From assembly GCF_000373185.1 (NCBI RefSeq), contig NZ_KB890629.1:46806-110805 (forward strand): DNA of 64,000 bases. The letters are read 5' to 3'. The notes under the pieces are model-generated. The model saw nothing but the letters and a program-made list of their open reading frames with translations. It did not search any database and was not told where the DNA came from. The DNA is from Segatella paludivivens DSM 17968 = JCM 13650 (GTDB taxonomy: Bacteria > Bacteroidota > Bacteroidia > Bacteroidales > Bacteroidaceae). Below are positions 8,390-16,369 of this stretch, in pieces. The position numbers were made by a program, and so were the translations under genes. Position 1 is the first letter of the stretch. Every line of letters begins with the position of its first letter.

Positions 8390-9354
8390 TGAAATCAAGA
8401 TATTTATTTCCTAAGGATTATATGGCAGATCCTTCTGCCAACGTTTTCAATGGTCGCCTATATATCTATCCATCTCATGACTGGAACAGTGGAGAGAGTT
8501 TTGATGATGACGGCGGACATTTCCAGATGCAAGACTATCATGTTCTCTCTCTGAATGATGACCCTATGACGGCACCTGTTACAGATCATGGTGTTATACT
8601 TGACGTGAAAGACGTGCCATGGGCAGAGAAGCAGATGTGGGATAATGATGTTGTAGAAAAGAATGGCAAATATTATCTTATATTCTCGGCAAAGGATTAT
8701 AACGGTGTCTTTCATTTAGGTGTTGCTGTTTCAGATACTCCAGAAGGACCATTCGTACCTAAAGCTGATCCTATACGTGGCTCATATAGCATAGACCCTT
8801 GCGTGTTCAAGGATGAAGACGGTAGCGTGTATTGTTATTTTGGTGGTATATGGGGCGGACAGCTTCAATGGTATAAGGATAATAAGGCATTGAAATGTGA
8901 ACATCTTCCTGAAGGGAACGAAGCTCCGTTGCCAAGTCGTGTCGCAAAGATGACAGATGATGTTTTGCAGTTTAGTGAGGCTTCACGACCAGTCCTTATT
9001 GTTGACGAAAATGGCAAGCTACTTACTGCTGATAATCCTCAACGTTTCTTTGAGGCTAGTTGGATGCATAAGTATAACGGCAAGTATTATTTTAGTTACA
9101 GTACTGGTGACACTCATTATTTATGTTATGCCGTTGGTGATAATCCTTATGGTCCATTTACCTATAAGGGCGTGATACTTGAGCCTGTTGTTGGTTGGAC
9201 CACACATCATAGTATCGCTGAGTTCAAGGGAAAATGGTATCTGTTTCACCATGACTGTGTTCCTAGCAATGATACAACATGGTTACGAAGCTTGAAAGTT
9301 ATTCCGCTTAGTTATGATGAAGAAGGCAATATTGTCAAAATGAAAAGTGAATAA
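8389..9354 (+). CDS. xynB: GH43 beta-xylosidase/arabinofuranosidase, probably cytoplasmic
   Basis: The 321-residue product is a five-bladed GH43 propeller without a signal peptide. The catalytic set is visible: general base Asp14 in YMADPSANVF, the pKa-modulating Asp136 in YSIDPCVF, and general acid Glu222 in FEASWMHK. It would release xylose (or arabinose) from imported oligosaccharides. The start overlaps the xylanase stop by one base (TAATG), and a terminator follows 12 bp after the stop, so this is the last gene of the operon. It corresponds to P. bryantii xynB, reported as a beta-xylosidase. Choice between xylosidase and arabinofuranosidase is not settled by sequence alone. Confidence 0.9.
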   Translation: MKSRYLFPKDYMADPSANVFNGRLYIYPSHDWNSGESFDDDGGHFQMQDYHVLSLNDDPMTAPVTDHGVILDVKDVPWAEKQMWDNDVVEKNGKYYLIFSAKDYNGVFHLGVAVSDTPEGPFVPKADPIRGSYSIDPCVFKDEDGSVYCYFGGIWGGQLQWYKDNKALKCEHLPEGNEAPLPSRVAKMTDDVLQFSEASRPVLIVDENGKLLTADNPQRFFEASWMHKYNGKYYFSYSTGDTHYLCYAVGDNPYGPFTYKGVILEPVVGWTTHHSIAEFKGKWYLFHHDCVPSNDTTWLRSLKVIPLSYDEEGNIVKMKSE

Positions 9355-9366
9355 TCAAAATAATTG

Positions 9367-9398
9367 AAAAATCGGCAATACTCTTGTCGATTTTTTTT
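9367..9398 (+). terminator. Rho-independent terminator of the xylan operon
   Basis: AAAAATCGGCAA at 9367-9378 pairs with TTGTCGATTTTT at 9384-9395 (12 pairs, one G-U, five-base loop) and runs into a stretch of eight T. Confidence 0.85.
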
Positions 9399-9405
9399 AT
9401 ATTTG
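9398..9405 (+). promoter_or_regulatory. -7 box in front of the DUF5687/ABC pair
   Basis: TATATTTG matches TAnnTTTG and would give a leader of about 50 nt. No good -33 TTTG stands at the usual distance, so this is tentative. Confidence 0.35.
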
Positions 9406-9459
9406 CAATCAAATATTATTTGTGACAAAACAAACAGTCACTAAAAAAATGCACATTTT

Positions 9460-10851
9460 ATGTTGAAAACACTTTTAAATCTTTGGTGGATACAAAAAAG
9501 GAGAACCTTCGACTGGAAGAGAATGGGGTGGTTTTTGTATATTCTGTTAATCATTATTTCTGGTATTATTGGGGCTTACATACAAATACGTAAGGACGGT
9601 AATTTTAATATGCATAATGATATAACTCAGAAAATTGCAATTCCGTTGGTCATGACTTTTTCTGTGATGGGTATTTTGATGAAGTTACTAATGAAGCAGG
9701 AAGCTGCTGGAATGGATGATTACCTAAAGTCACGCCCCGTTTTGGAAAGTTCTTGGAATAAGTTCCTTATCCTTATGAATCTTGCTGATTATTGGAATTG
9801 GGTTAATCCAGTATTGCTTTTCGGCATTTCGTGTTTCATTATGCCAATAGGATATGCATTTCTTACATTTCTGCTTGCTTTCTGTGTCAGTATAACAGAT
9901 GGACTCATGCTTACATGCCTGCGTAAAGCTCAGGGATGGGAGTATAAATTGCCTCTGTTCATAGGACTTCTTGTGTATTATATTATAGCTTCAGTCTTTT
10001 ATGCTGTGTCTGTTGGCCTCAATCTTAATTTTGTCGCAATTTTCGGCATGATTATTATAACGCTGCTGTTCTTGTTGGTCTTGTATAAGTACATGTGTAG
10101 CATAAAACACTATAATGAGCAGAAAACTCATACTTCTAAAGTGCGTAGTCTTGGGGATGTCTCACTGTTCAGTATGGAATATATCAGTGTGTTCCGTTCA
10201 AAGCGTCTTCGCCAGGCGATGATATTTATTCCTATAGTATTCTTATTTCAGGTTTATACTCAGGCATTGTCACTTCACAGCCATGAAGGTATTGGTGTTG
10301 GTGGATTATCTATAATCGTAATGTTTGCTATGGCATTTCCGTCAGTATTGCTTGGGCAGTGGGTATTTGGTGTTGAAGGTAATTTCTTCCACGGTATCAT
10401 GACTAAGCCTATGTCTATTTATGAGATGTTATGTACAAAGTATTATTTTCTTATGCTTATAAATCTTGTAATGATTATACCATATATCCCAGGTCTTTTC
10501 TTTGGATATTGGGGAATAGACCTACTTATAGCAACATTCTTCTTCTGTGCCGTTGTTAACATTCTAATGATGCCAACGTGTCTTTTCTCAAAGCGCATAG
10601 ACCTTTTCTCTTCTGCATTCTTCAACTATCAGGGTGCTAATATGGCAATAAACCTCTATGGTTTCGTGATATTGATACCAATGGGGATTTATGGTGCACT
10701 TATGCTTTGTCTCGATAATACTTATATCGCTGAGGTTATTTTAGCTTCATTGGGAATAATAGCCTTGCTACTGCATAGAATAGTTCTCAAGTCGTTGGCT
10801 AGTCGTTTCATGAGTATAAGATATAAGAGAATGGAAACTTTCAGTCAATAA
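9460..10851 (+). CDS. DUF5687-type ABC exporter membrane subunit
   Basis: This 463-residue membrane protein has around ten hydrophobic helices and a basic N-terminus (LWWIQKRRTFDWKR). The pattern fits the Bacteroidota DUF5687 family, whose members are encoded next to ABC ATPases. The ATPase gene follows after 25 bp on the same strand, so the two probably form an ABC exporter. No substrate can be deduced. The family assignment rests on recognition of the N-terminus, length and neighbour. Confidence 0.75.
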   Translation: MLKTLLNLWWIQKRRTFDWKRMGWFLYILLIIISGIIGAYIQIRKDGNFNMHNDITQKIAIPLVMTFSVMGILMKLLMKQEAAGMDDYLKSRPVLESSWNKFLILMNLADYWNWVNPVLLFGISCFIMPIGYAFLTFLLAFCVSITDGLMLTCLRKAQGWEYKLPLFIGLLVYYIIASVFYAVSVGLNLNFVAIFGMIIITLLFLLVLYKYMCSIKHYNEQKTHTSKVRSLGDVSLFSMEYISVFRSKRLRQAMIFIPIVFLFQVYTQALSLHSHEGIGVGGLSIIVMFAMAFPSVLLGQWVFGVEGNFFHGIMTKPMSIYEMLCTKYYFLMLINLVMIIPYIPGLFFGYWGIDLLIATFFFCAVVNILMMPTCLFSKRIDLFSSAFFNYQGANMAINLYGFVILIPMGIYGALMLCLDNTYIAEVILASLGIIALLLHRIVLKSLASRFMSIRYKRMETFSQ

Positions 10852-10876
10852 CAATATAATTTAAAACTAGACGAAT

Positions 10877-11578
10877 ATGGAAATAAAGATTGAAAATCTT
10901 AAAAAGATATATGGTGACAAAACGGTTGTGGATATACCTCAACTTTCTCTTGGTTCAGGCGAACTTATTGGATTAGTTGGCAATAATGGTGCTGGAAAGA
11001 CTACCTTAATGCGCCTTATTCTTGATTTAATAAAGGCTGATGACGGCTGTGTGTATAGTAATGGTTTGAGAGTTAATGAAACAGAGGAGTGGAAGCAATA
11101 TACCGGTTCGTTTATTGACGGACGTTTCTTGATAGATTTCTATACCCCAGAGGAGTATTTTACATTCATAGGAAAGGTTTATAATATACCTACAGAAACA
11201 ATCGATCAGCGACTCGAAAATTATTCGTCACTGATGCATGATGAAATCTTGGGTACAAAGAAGTATATTCGTGACTTCTCTGAGGGTAATCGTCAGAAGA
11301 TAGGTATTATTGGTGCTATGATCATTAATCCAGAGGTACTTATTCTTGATGAACCATTTAATTATCTAGACCCTTCTTCACAGATAAATATTGCAAAGAT
11401 GATACAGAGTGCATGTCATGAATTTGGTATGACAGTTATATTGTCTAGCCACAACCTTAATTTTGTGTCTGATATATCAACAAGAATATTGTTGCTTGAA
11501 AAAGGACTGGTAATTAAGGATTTGAAAAATGAAGAGGGTAGTGCAATGAAAGAATTGGAAGAGTATTTCGGAGCATAA
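10877..11578 (+). CDS. ABC transporter ATP-binding protein
   Basis: The protein has 233 residues and all ABC ATPase motifs: Walker A GLVGNNGAGKTTLM near residue 35, Walker B VLILDEPFNYLDP near 155, and a switch histidine in LSSHNL. The signature helix is FSEGNRQKIGI, with Glu-Gly-Asn in place of the usual Gly-Gly-Gln. It partners the DUF5687 membrane protein 25 bp upstream. ABC-2-like exporters of this arrangement move lipids, peptides or antibiotics; the cargo is unknown. The end of the gene forms one arm of a hairpin shared with the convergent GH3 gene. Confidence 0.9.
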   Translation: MEIKIENLKKIYGDKTVVDIPQLSLGSGELIGLVGNNGAGKTTLMRLILDLIKADDGCVYSNGLRVNETEEWKQYTGSFIDGRFLIDFYTPEEYFTFIGKVYNIPTETIDQRLENYSSLMHDEILGTKKYIRDFSEGNRQKIGIIGAMIINPEVLILDEPFNYLDPSSQINIAKMIQSACHEFGMTVILSSHNLNFVSDISTRILLLEKGLVIKDLKNEEGSAMKELEEYFGA

Positions 11579-11592
11579 TGTGCCCCGAAATA
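11564..11592. terminator. Bidirectional hairpin between the ABC and GH3 genes
   Basis: TATTTCGGAGCA at 11564-11575 pairs with TGCCCCGAAATA at 11581-11592 (12 positions, one mismatch). It overlaps the ABC stop codon and lies just past the GH3 stop. There is no long T run, so the terminator role is likely but not certain. Confidence 0.55.
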
Positions 11593-11603
11593 CCTTTCCT
11601 AAT

Positions 11604-13943
11604 TTATTGATGTAGTAGATTGAGCTTGTATTGAGGTTTCAATGCATTGCTCACTTTCTCTGTATATTCTTTTATGTTAAGTTTAGCCTGTCCTTTTATG
11701 TCTTCAACGTTTGCGCCAACCTTGAACGTATAAACTCCGGCATCAACTTTCCATTGACTTTCTGCTTCGTCAAAACTAGCAAGGTCTCGCTTGTTAATCG
11801 TCATCTTTAAAGTTTGGCTTTGTCCAGCCTTAAGCAAATCTGTTTTGGCAAAAGCTTTTAACTCTTTTGCTGGTTTTTCGTAGCTGCCTTTTGCTGCTGC
11901 AACATAAACCTGAGCAACTTCCTTGCCGGCAACCTTGCCTGTGTTCTTTATGCTTATAGACACTTCAATCTGATTGCCATGCTCCTTAACGCTAGGTTTG
12001 CCATATTCAAAAGTTGTGTAGCTAAGTCCGTAACCGAATGGATAAGCCACCTTTTTTCCGAATGTGTCGAAATATCTGTAACCTACGTATATATCCTCGT
12101 CATGATTTGTGTAGTCTACGCCTTGCATTCTTCCGCTGGTAATCTTGTCAGTAAGGTTATAATAGTCTGGATTCTGCGGAAAGTTTTTTGTTGAAGGAAC
12201 GTCTGTTACGCTTATAGGCCATGTCATCGTTAAGTGTCCTGAAGGATTAGCTTTACCAGTCAGTACGTCAACTACGCTATTACCACCTTCTTCTCCAGGT
12301 TGCCATGCTACAAGAATTGCATCAGCACGGTCACGCCATGAAGCTGTCTCCATTACGCTTCCTGAGTTTATTATAATTATAACAGGCTTTCCTGCTGCGT
12401 GGAATGCATCGCTTACTCTCGAAATCATGCTCTTTTCGTTATCTGTAAGGTTGAATTCTCCGTCAATCTGTCTGTCTATTCCTTCGCCAGCTTGTCTTGC
12501 TATCGTTATGATAGCAGCGTCAGCATCTTTTATTTCGTGTTCTATGCAACGTTTCGTAATCTCAATCTCGTCAAGTTTAGGCTGTCCCTGGTTTAGAAAC
12601 CACATTTCAGGGTTTTTGTCAGCCTTCAGTTTGGCAGTTGCGTATTTCACATAGTTCTGATAAATCTCAGTAAGCTGTGGTGTTGTACCCACTCCGGCAT
12701 TTTTAAGTCCATTAAGCATATCCACAACATAAGGAACGTTAACACATCCTGAGCCAAGACCACAGCTTAAAAAGTCGTAAGAGTTTACGCCGAAAAGAGC
12801 AACATTCTTAATATTTTTGATAGGCAATGTATTGTTATCATTCTTCAGTAATACCATTCCTTCTGTTGAGGCTTGACGAGTAATCTGCGCATGAGCTTCA
12901 AGATCGGGTTTGTTAGAGTATTTATAGCCATTAAATCTAGGAGTCTTGACAATATATTCCAACATGTTTTTCACGCATTTGTCAACGTCATTGATGTCAA
13001 GATTACCAGTTTTTACAGCATTTACGATATCCTCTACCTGTGCAGGATAGCCAGGCATCATAAGGTCGTTGCCAGCAGCTACTTCGCTTTCTATTGGTAG
13101 GTCTTTACGCTTGCCAATCCAGTCTGTCATCACAATGCCTTTAAATCCCCAATCATTGCGGAGCACGTTGGTAAGCAATCCTTTATTTCCTTGTGCATAT
13201 AAACCATTAATCTTGTTATATGAAGACATCACAGTCCACGGATTACTTTTGCGCACCATCATTTCAAAGCCTTTTAGATATAGTTCACGCAGCGCACGTT
13301 GAGAAACTCTTTCGTCAACACGTGTACGGTCGCTCTCTTGGGAGTTGACAGCAAAATGCTTTGCACTTACGCCTACACCTTGACTCTGTATACCATTAAC
13401 CATAGCTGTGCCAATAGTGCCTGTCACGATAGGGTCTTCACTATAATATTCAAAGTTACGTCCGCATAGTGGGCTTCTGTGTAAGTTCATTCCTGGTCCA
13501 AGAATAACGTCAACGCCATATTCAAGAGCCTCGTTACCCATAGCTTTACCAACATTATAGACAAGCGACGTATTCCACGTTGAAGCTAGGCAAGTGCCAA
13601 CAGGAAATCCTGTTGCATAAAAAGTTTCATTAGTGCCTTCACGATGTGAGTCAATGTGAACTCCGGCAGGTCCGTCAGCAACTACAGTTGCAGGAATGCC
13701 AAGTCTGGGTATGGCAACGGTAATTCCAGCAGCTCCCGCGACAATTTTTTTCTGATGACCAAGCATAGAGCCAGATCCAACGAAACCATCGTTGCCTCCA
13801 CCAACAAGCAGTTGGGCTTTTTCTTCAAGAGTCATTGCCTTAATCACGCTATCAATGTTCTTTGCATTGAGTTGTGGTGCATTTTGTGCAATCATTGTTG
13901 TTGATAATAATAAGGCTGTGCAGCCTATAATGATTTTTTTCAT
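11604..13943 (-). CDS. Secreted GH3 beta-glycosidase (beta-glucosidase or beta-xylosidase)
   Basis: The protein has 779 residues: a signal peptide (MKKIIIGCTALLLSTTMIA), the GH3 N-terminal barrel to about residue 340, the GH3 C-terminal domain, and a fibronectin-III-like domain near 690-765. Nucleophile Asp274 lies in GIVMTDWIG. The probable acid/base is Glu487 in ARQAGEGIDR. The barrel also carries KHFAVNSQESDR. It releases single sugars from the non-reducing ends of beta-linked oligosaccharides in the periplasm. GH3 members of this size occur in both xylan and beta-glucan pathways. Nearness to the xylan locus favours a role in plant-polymer use, but the gene has its own promoter. Confidence 0.92.
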   Translation of the reverse strand: MKKIIIGCTALLLSTTMIAQNAPQLNAKNIDSVIKAMTLEEKAQLLVGGGNDGFVGSGSMLGHQKKIVAGAAGITVAIPRLGIPATVVADGPAGVHIDSHREGTNETFYATGFPVGTCLASTWNTSLVYNVGKAMGNEALEYGVDVILGPGMNLHRSPLCGRNFEYYSEDPIVTGTIGTAMVNGIQSQGVGVSAKHFAVNSQESDRTRVDERVSQRALRELYLKGFEMMVRKSNPWTVMSSYNKINGLYAQGNKGLLTNVLRNDWGFKGIVMTDWIGKRKDLPIESEVAAGNDLMMPGYPAQVEDIVNAVKTGNLDINDVDKCVKNMLEYIVKTPRFNGYKYSNKPDLEAHAQITRQASTEGMVLLKNDNNTLPIKNIKNVALFGVNSYDFLSCGLGSGCVNVPYVVDMLNGLKNAGVGTTPQLTEIYQNYVKYATAKLKADKNPEMWFLNQGQPKLDEIEITKRCIEHEIKDADAAIITIARQAGEGIDRQIDGEFNLTDNEKSMISRVSDAFHAAGKPVIIIINSGSVMETASWRDRADAILVAWQPGEEGGNSVVDVLTGKANPSGHLTMTWPISVTDVPSTKNFPQNPDYYNLTDKITSGRMQGVDYTNHDEDIYVGYRYFDTFGKKVAYPFGYGLSYTTFEYGKPSVKEHGNQIEVSISIKNTGKVAGKEVAQVYVAAAKGSYEKPAKELKAFAKTDLLKAGQSQTLKMTINKRDLASFDEAESQWKVDAGVYTFKVGANVEDIKGQAKLNIKEYTEKVSNALKPQYKLNLLHQ

Positions 13944-13970
13944 TTTAAGGTATTTTGTTGTTTAGCAGTG

Positions 13971-14002
13971 CAAATATAGCATTATTTATTTCATATTCCA
14001 AA
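13971..14002 (-). promoter_or_regulatory. Promoter of the GH3 gene
   Basis: The minus strand shows TTTG at 14002-13999, a 20-bp spacer and TATATTTG at 13978-13971, a near-ideal Bacteroidota promoter. The 356-bp gene-free stretch 13944-14299 holds this promoter and the divergent one for the CD225 gene. I see nothing else in it. Confidence 0.8.
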
Positions 14003-14199
14003 TTTGAATATGTGATTTGTGAGCATTATAACCAATGATACATATATTGTTAACAGATGCGGCATTAGTGATAAAATTCAAGTTAACATATGAACAAACA
14101 ATAAAAGATAATATAGTATTATTTTTTACGCTTGTATTACAAATGTTATTACTTTTTTCTACTCTACATGTGTTTTGTTAAATATTTACTATATTATTA

Positions 14200-14230
14200 T
14201 TGGTAGTGTTAATTAATTTATTTATATTTG
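14200..14230 (+). promoter_or_regulatory. Promoter of the CD225-DUF2752-TM2 cassette
   Basis: TATATTTG at 14223-14230 fits the -7 consensus. A weak TTGG at 14200-14203 stands 19 bp upstream. The leader would be about 65 nt. Confidence 0.5.
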
Positions 14231-14299
14231 CAACTACTTAATATTTAATATGTAGTAATAATAGTATACTTATTCTTTAACTACTAAATAATTAATAAT

Positions 14300-14638
14300 A
14301 TGGAACAAAATTTTGAATCACACGAACAGGTAGTCAATCAGGCTACAGATAAGACCACTGAACATGAAAATGCACAGAAAACTATAATGATGAAACCTAA
14401 TGATAATATGCTGTTGGCTATTCTAACAACAGTATGTTGTTGTCTGCCTTTTGGTATTGTTGCTATAATTAAGGCAAGTCAGGTAAATAGTCTTTTTGCA
14501 ATGAAACAATATGCAGCAGCACAGGTATCTGCAGAAGAGGCAAAAAAATGGAGCTATATTGGCATAGGATTAGGATTGGTTTTTGGTATCATATACCTTT
14601 TTATAGGCTTTGCTCGCGTATTTTCCAACAATTTATAA
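14300..14638 (+). CDS. CD225/dispanin-family small membrane protein
   Basis: The product has 112 residues: a hydrophilic N-terminus of about 30 residues and a CD225/dispanin core. The core contains NMLLAILTTVCCCLPFGIVA as a re-entrant or first membrane segment. A cytoplasmic loop with KASQVN and a Glu/Lys-rich stretch follows, then a second helix (YIGIGLGLVFGIIYLFIGFA). Bacterial dispanins are common in Bacteroidota but have no settled function. It leads a three-gene cassette with DUF2752 and TM2 proteins, spaced 12 and 6 bp apart, so the three are probably made together. Confidence 0.85.
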   Translation: MEQNFESHEQVVNQATDKTTEHENAQKTIMMKPNDNMLLAILTTVCCCLPFGIVAIIKASQVNSLFAMKQYAAAQVSAEEAKKWSYIGIGLGLVFGIIYLFIGFARVFSNNL

Positions 14639-14650
14639 TACGTTCATAAG

Positions 14651-15022
14651 TTGAGGCGTTTTGGTATAATAATAATCATTCTTGCTGTTGTTGCGTTGAG
14701 TCTATTTTTTCTCAATCCTTGTAGCTATTGGTTTATGCCTAAATGTCCTTTTAAGTTGATTACTGGGCTTAGTTGTCCTGGTTGTGGAATACAGCGTTTT
14801 ATATATGCCTTGCTACATGGATATTGGCATGAAGCGATAGCTTATAATTACTATTTAGCCTATTCGTTGCCTTATGCCTCTCTGTTTGTCATAGCATGGA
14901 TAATGCCACAAGGAAATGCTAAAGAAAGATTGTCTAATATCATCGAGAATAAATACTTAGTGTGGTTTTATATCATAACTTTCTTTCTATGGCTCATCAT
15001 TAGAAACATTTTGAAAATATAA
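14651..15022 (+). CDS. DUF2752 membrane protein (TTG start)
   Basis: The protein has 123 residues. The frame is closed upstream by an in-frame stop at 14636 and no ATG lies between, so translation must use the TTG at 14651 (MRRFGIIIIIL). DUF2752 is recognised by KCPFKLITGLSCPGCGIQR, with a Cys-Pro-Gly-Cys-Gly motif, followed by hydrophobic helices. The paired cysteines could bind metal or form a disulfide. The function of the family is unknown. The gene lies between the CD225 and TM2 genes. Confidence 0.85.
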   Translation: MRRFGIIIIILAVVALSLFFLNPCSYWFMPKCPFKLITGLSCPGCGIQRFIYALLHGYWHEAIAYNYYLAYSLPYASLFVIAWIMPQGNAKERLSNIIENKYLVWFYIITFFLWLIIRNILKI

Positions 15023-15028
15023 TAATAT

Positions 15029-15358
15029 ATGGAAAAAAACCAAAAAGAACAGTTAATGGCAATTTATGGCAATAAACTCCCTGTTGCTAACTTTTGTGAA
15101 GTGAATGAAAAATTTGACGCATTGGATTATAATGCCGCTTGTATATATCTAGCCCAGATGAAAGATCCAACTCTGGCTTTGATATTGTCAATTCTTGTCG
15201 GTGCCTATGGCGTAGACAGAATATATCTTGGCGATGTTGGCCTTGGAATTTTAAAACTCTTGACATGTGGAGGTTTGGGCATCTGGTGGATTATCGACTT
15301 GTTTTTTATTAGCGATCTTATCAGGCAAAAGAATTATCAAACGCTGATGATGATGTAA
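15029..15358 (+). CDS. TM2-domain membrane protein
   Basis: The 109-residue product has a soluble N-terminal half and a C-terminal TM2 domain. The domain consists of two helices joined by the DRF-like turn GAYGVDRIYLGDVGLGILKL and ends in GLGIWWIIDLFFI. TM2 proteins are small membrane proteins of unknown role. It closes the CD225-DUF2752-TM2 cassette. A strong hairpin follows 14 bp after the stop. Confidence 0.87.
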   Translation: MEKNQKEQLMAIYGNKLPVANFCEVNEKFDALDYNAACIYLAQMKDPTLALILSILVGAYGVDRIYLGDVGLGILKLLTCGGLGIWWIIDLFFISDLIRQKNYQTLMMM

Positions 15359-15372
15359 TTCTTTTTCTCTAT

Positions 15373-15437
15373 ATTCGTTACTCTTTCGTTACGCAGAAAC
15401 TTCTTTAAAAGGGGGGCAAAGTAACGGAGTAACGAAT
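15373..15437. repeat. Long inverted repeat after the TM2 gene
   Basis: ATTCGTTACTC at 15373-15383 and GAGTAACGAAT at 15427-15437 are perfect 11-base arms. Inside them a second CGTTAC/GTAACG pair extends the stem after a small bulge. It may end the upstream transcript, but there is no T run right after it. Confidence 0.7.
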
Positions 15438-15646
15438 GTTTTTTTAAACTTTGGTTCTTCGACAATTTTGGTGGCTCAATGAATACAACACTTCGTTAAA
15501 TATTGACTTCCTATTTGTCAATAATTGGCTGCCTATAGAAAGTAAACGCAGTAAGAGTAAAGCGAAGTTTAGAATGTAAGTGTATTTCTTATTACATGTA
15601 TGTAACTTGAAAATGCAATTACTACAGAAGTCTTGAAAACATACGA

Positions 15647-15722
15647 ATATCCTCCACGTATAACATAAGCGTTTGATATATAAATAATTAAAGGTGGAAG
15701 ATATCCTCCATTATCCTCCACG
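15647..15722. repeat. Three copies of a TATCCTCCA motif
   Basis: ATATCCTCCACG at 15647, ATATCCTCCA at 15701 and TATCCTCCACG at 15712 lie in the same gene-free island. GGTGGAAG just before the second copy is partly complementary. The role is unknown. Confidence 0.5.
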
Positions 15723-15752
15723 TTTTTGTAAACTATTAAGAAATAGGAAGCT

Positions 15753-15834
15753 GCTATCATGCATAAATCAGAATTATTAAGGACAATGCGTGTTTGAAAT
15801 ATGTTTGCATTTATGATATATTATACATGATAGC
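15753..15834. repeat. Distant inverted repeat GCTATCATG/CATGATAGC
   Basis: Perfect nine-base arms at 15753-15761 and 15826-15834 are separated by 64 bp and lie immediately upstream of the palindrome array. Confidence 0.45.
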
Positions 15835-15847
15835 ATGTTGAACAATT

Positions 15848-16020
15848 CAATTACACAACGTGTGTAATTGAATTACTCACGCTATGTAACACGGTTACAC
15901 ACGTTGTGTAATCGTGTTACATACGTTGTGTAATAGGATTGCACACATGCTGATGCAATCGAATTACACGCATACTGATGTAATAGGATTGCACACGTGT
16001 TGATGTAATTGGGTTACCCA
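15848..16020. repeat. Tandem array of imperfect palindromes, period 22 then 25 bp
   Basis: Units begin with TTAC or TTGC at 15851, 15873, 15895, 15917, 15939, 15964, 15989 and (partial) 16014, giving spacings of 22, 22, 22, 22, 25, 25 and 25 bp. Each full unit is an inverted repeat, for example TTACACA-CGT-TGTGTAA at 15895-15911 and CAATTACAC/GTGTAATTG at 15848-15870. In the fifth unit both arms change together to TTGCA and TGCAA, so symmetry is kept. No coding frame spans it, and with no unique spacers it is not CRISPR. Confidence 0.85.
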
Positions 16021-16250
16021 AAAGGTTTTTAAATTTAGGTAAACGTTTGTGCATGCATCTTAAAAGCTATTTTCATACTTTCAAATTGATTCTTTCATAT
16101 TTGTTATTTGTATGTAGTAGCTCTTTGAATTATCCATGCTATTTAGGCAGTCTATCTTTATGTTTGATAAAACTCAATCTGTGTAATATATAATGGTGTA
16201 AATAGCATATTTGGTGAAAATTCGCCAAAAACAGGTATGATTTCCAATTT

Positions 16251-16341
16251 AATGTCACTTTTGGGCCTATAATGTCACTTAATGTCACTCGTTCATCCCT
16301 TATAAACAAAGGGTTTGTGACAAAGTGACATTAGTGACATT
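16251..16341. repeat. AATGTCACT direct and inverted repeats forming a large hairpin
   Basis: AATGTCACT occurs at 16251, 16271 and 16281, and its complement AGTGACATT at 16324 and 16333. The tandem pairs can form an 18-bp stem with one bulged base around a smaller CCCTT/AAGGG hairpin. It ends 29 bp past the stop of the minus-strand gene at 16370 and could act as its terminator. Between 15359 and 16369 I see no gene. Confidence 0.7.
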
Positions 16342-16369
16342 GAAAAAACTTTTTCTTGTAGATCGAATG

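Noticed and set aside
15848..16020. CRISPR array
   Set aside because: Units are contiguous 22-25-bp palindromes with no unique spacers and no cas genes nearby. The same holds for 46206-46315.
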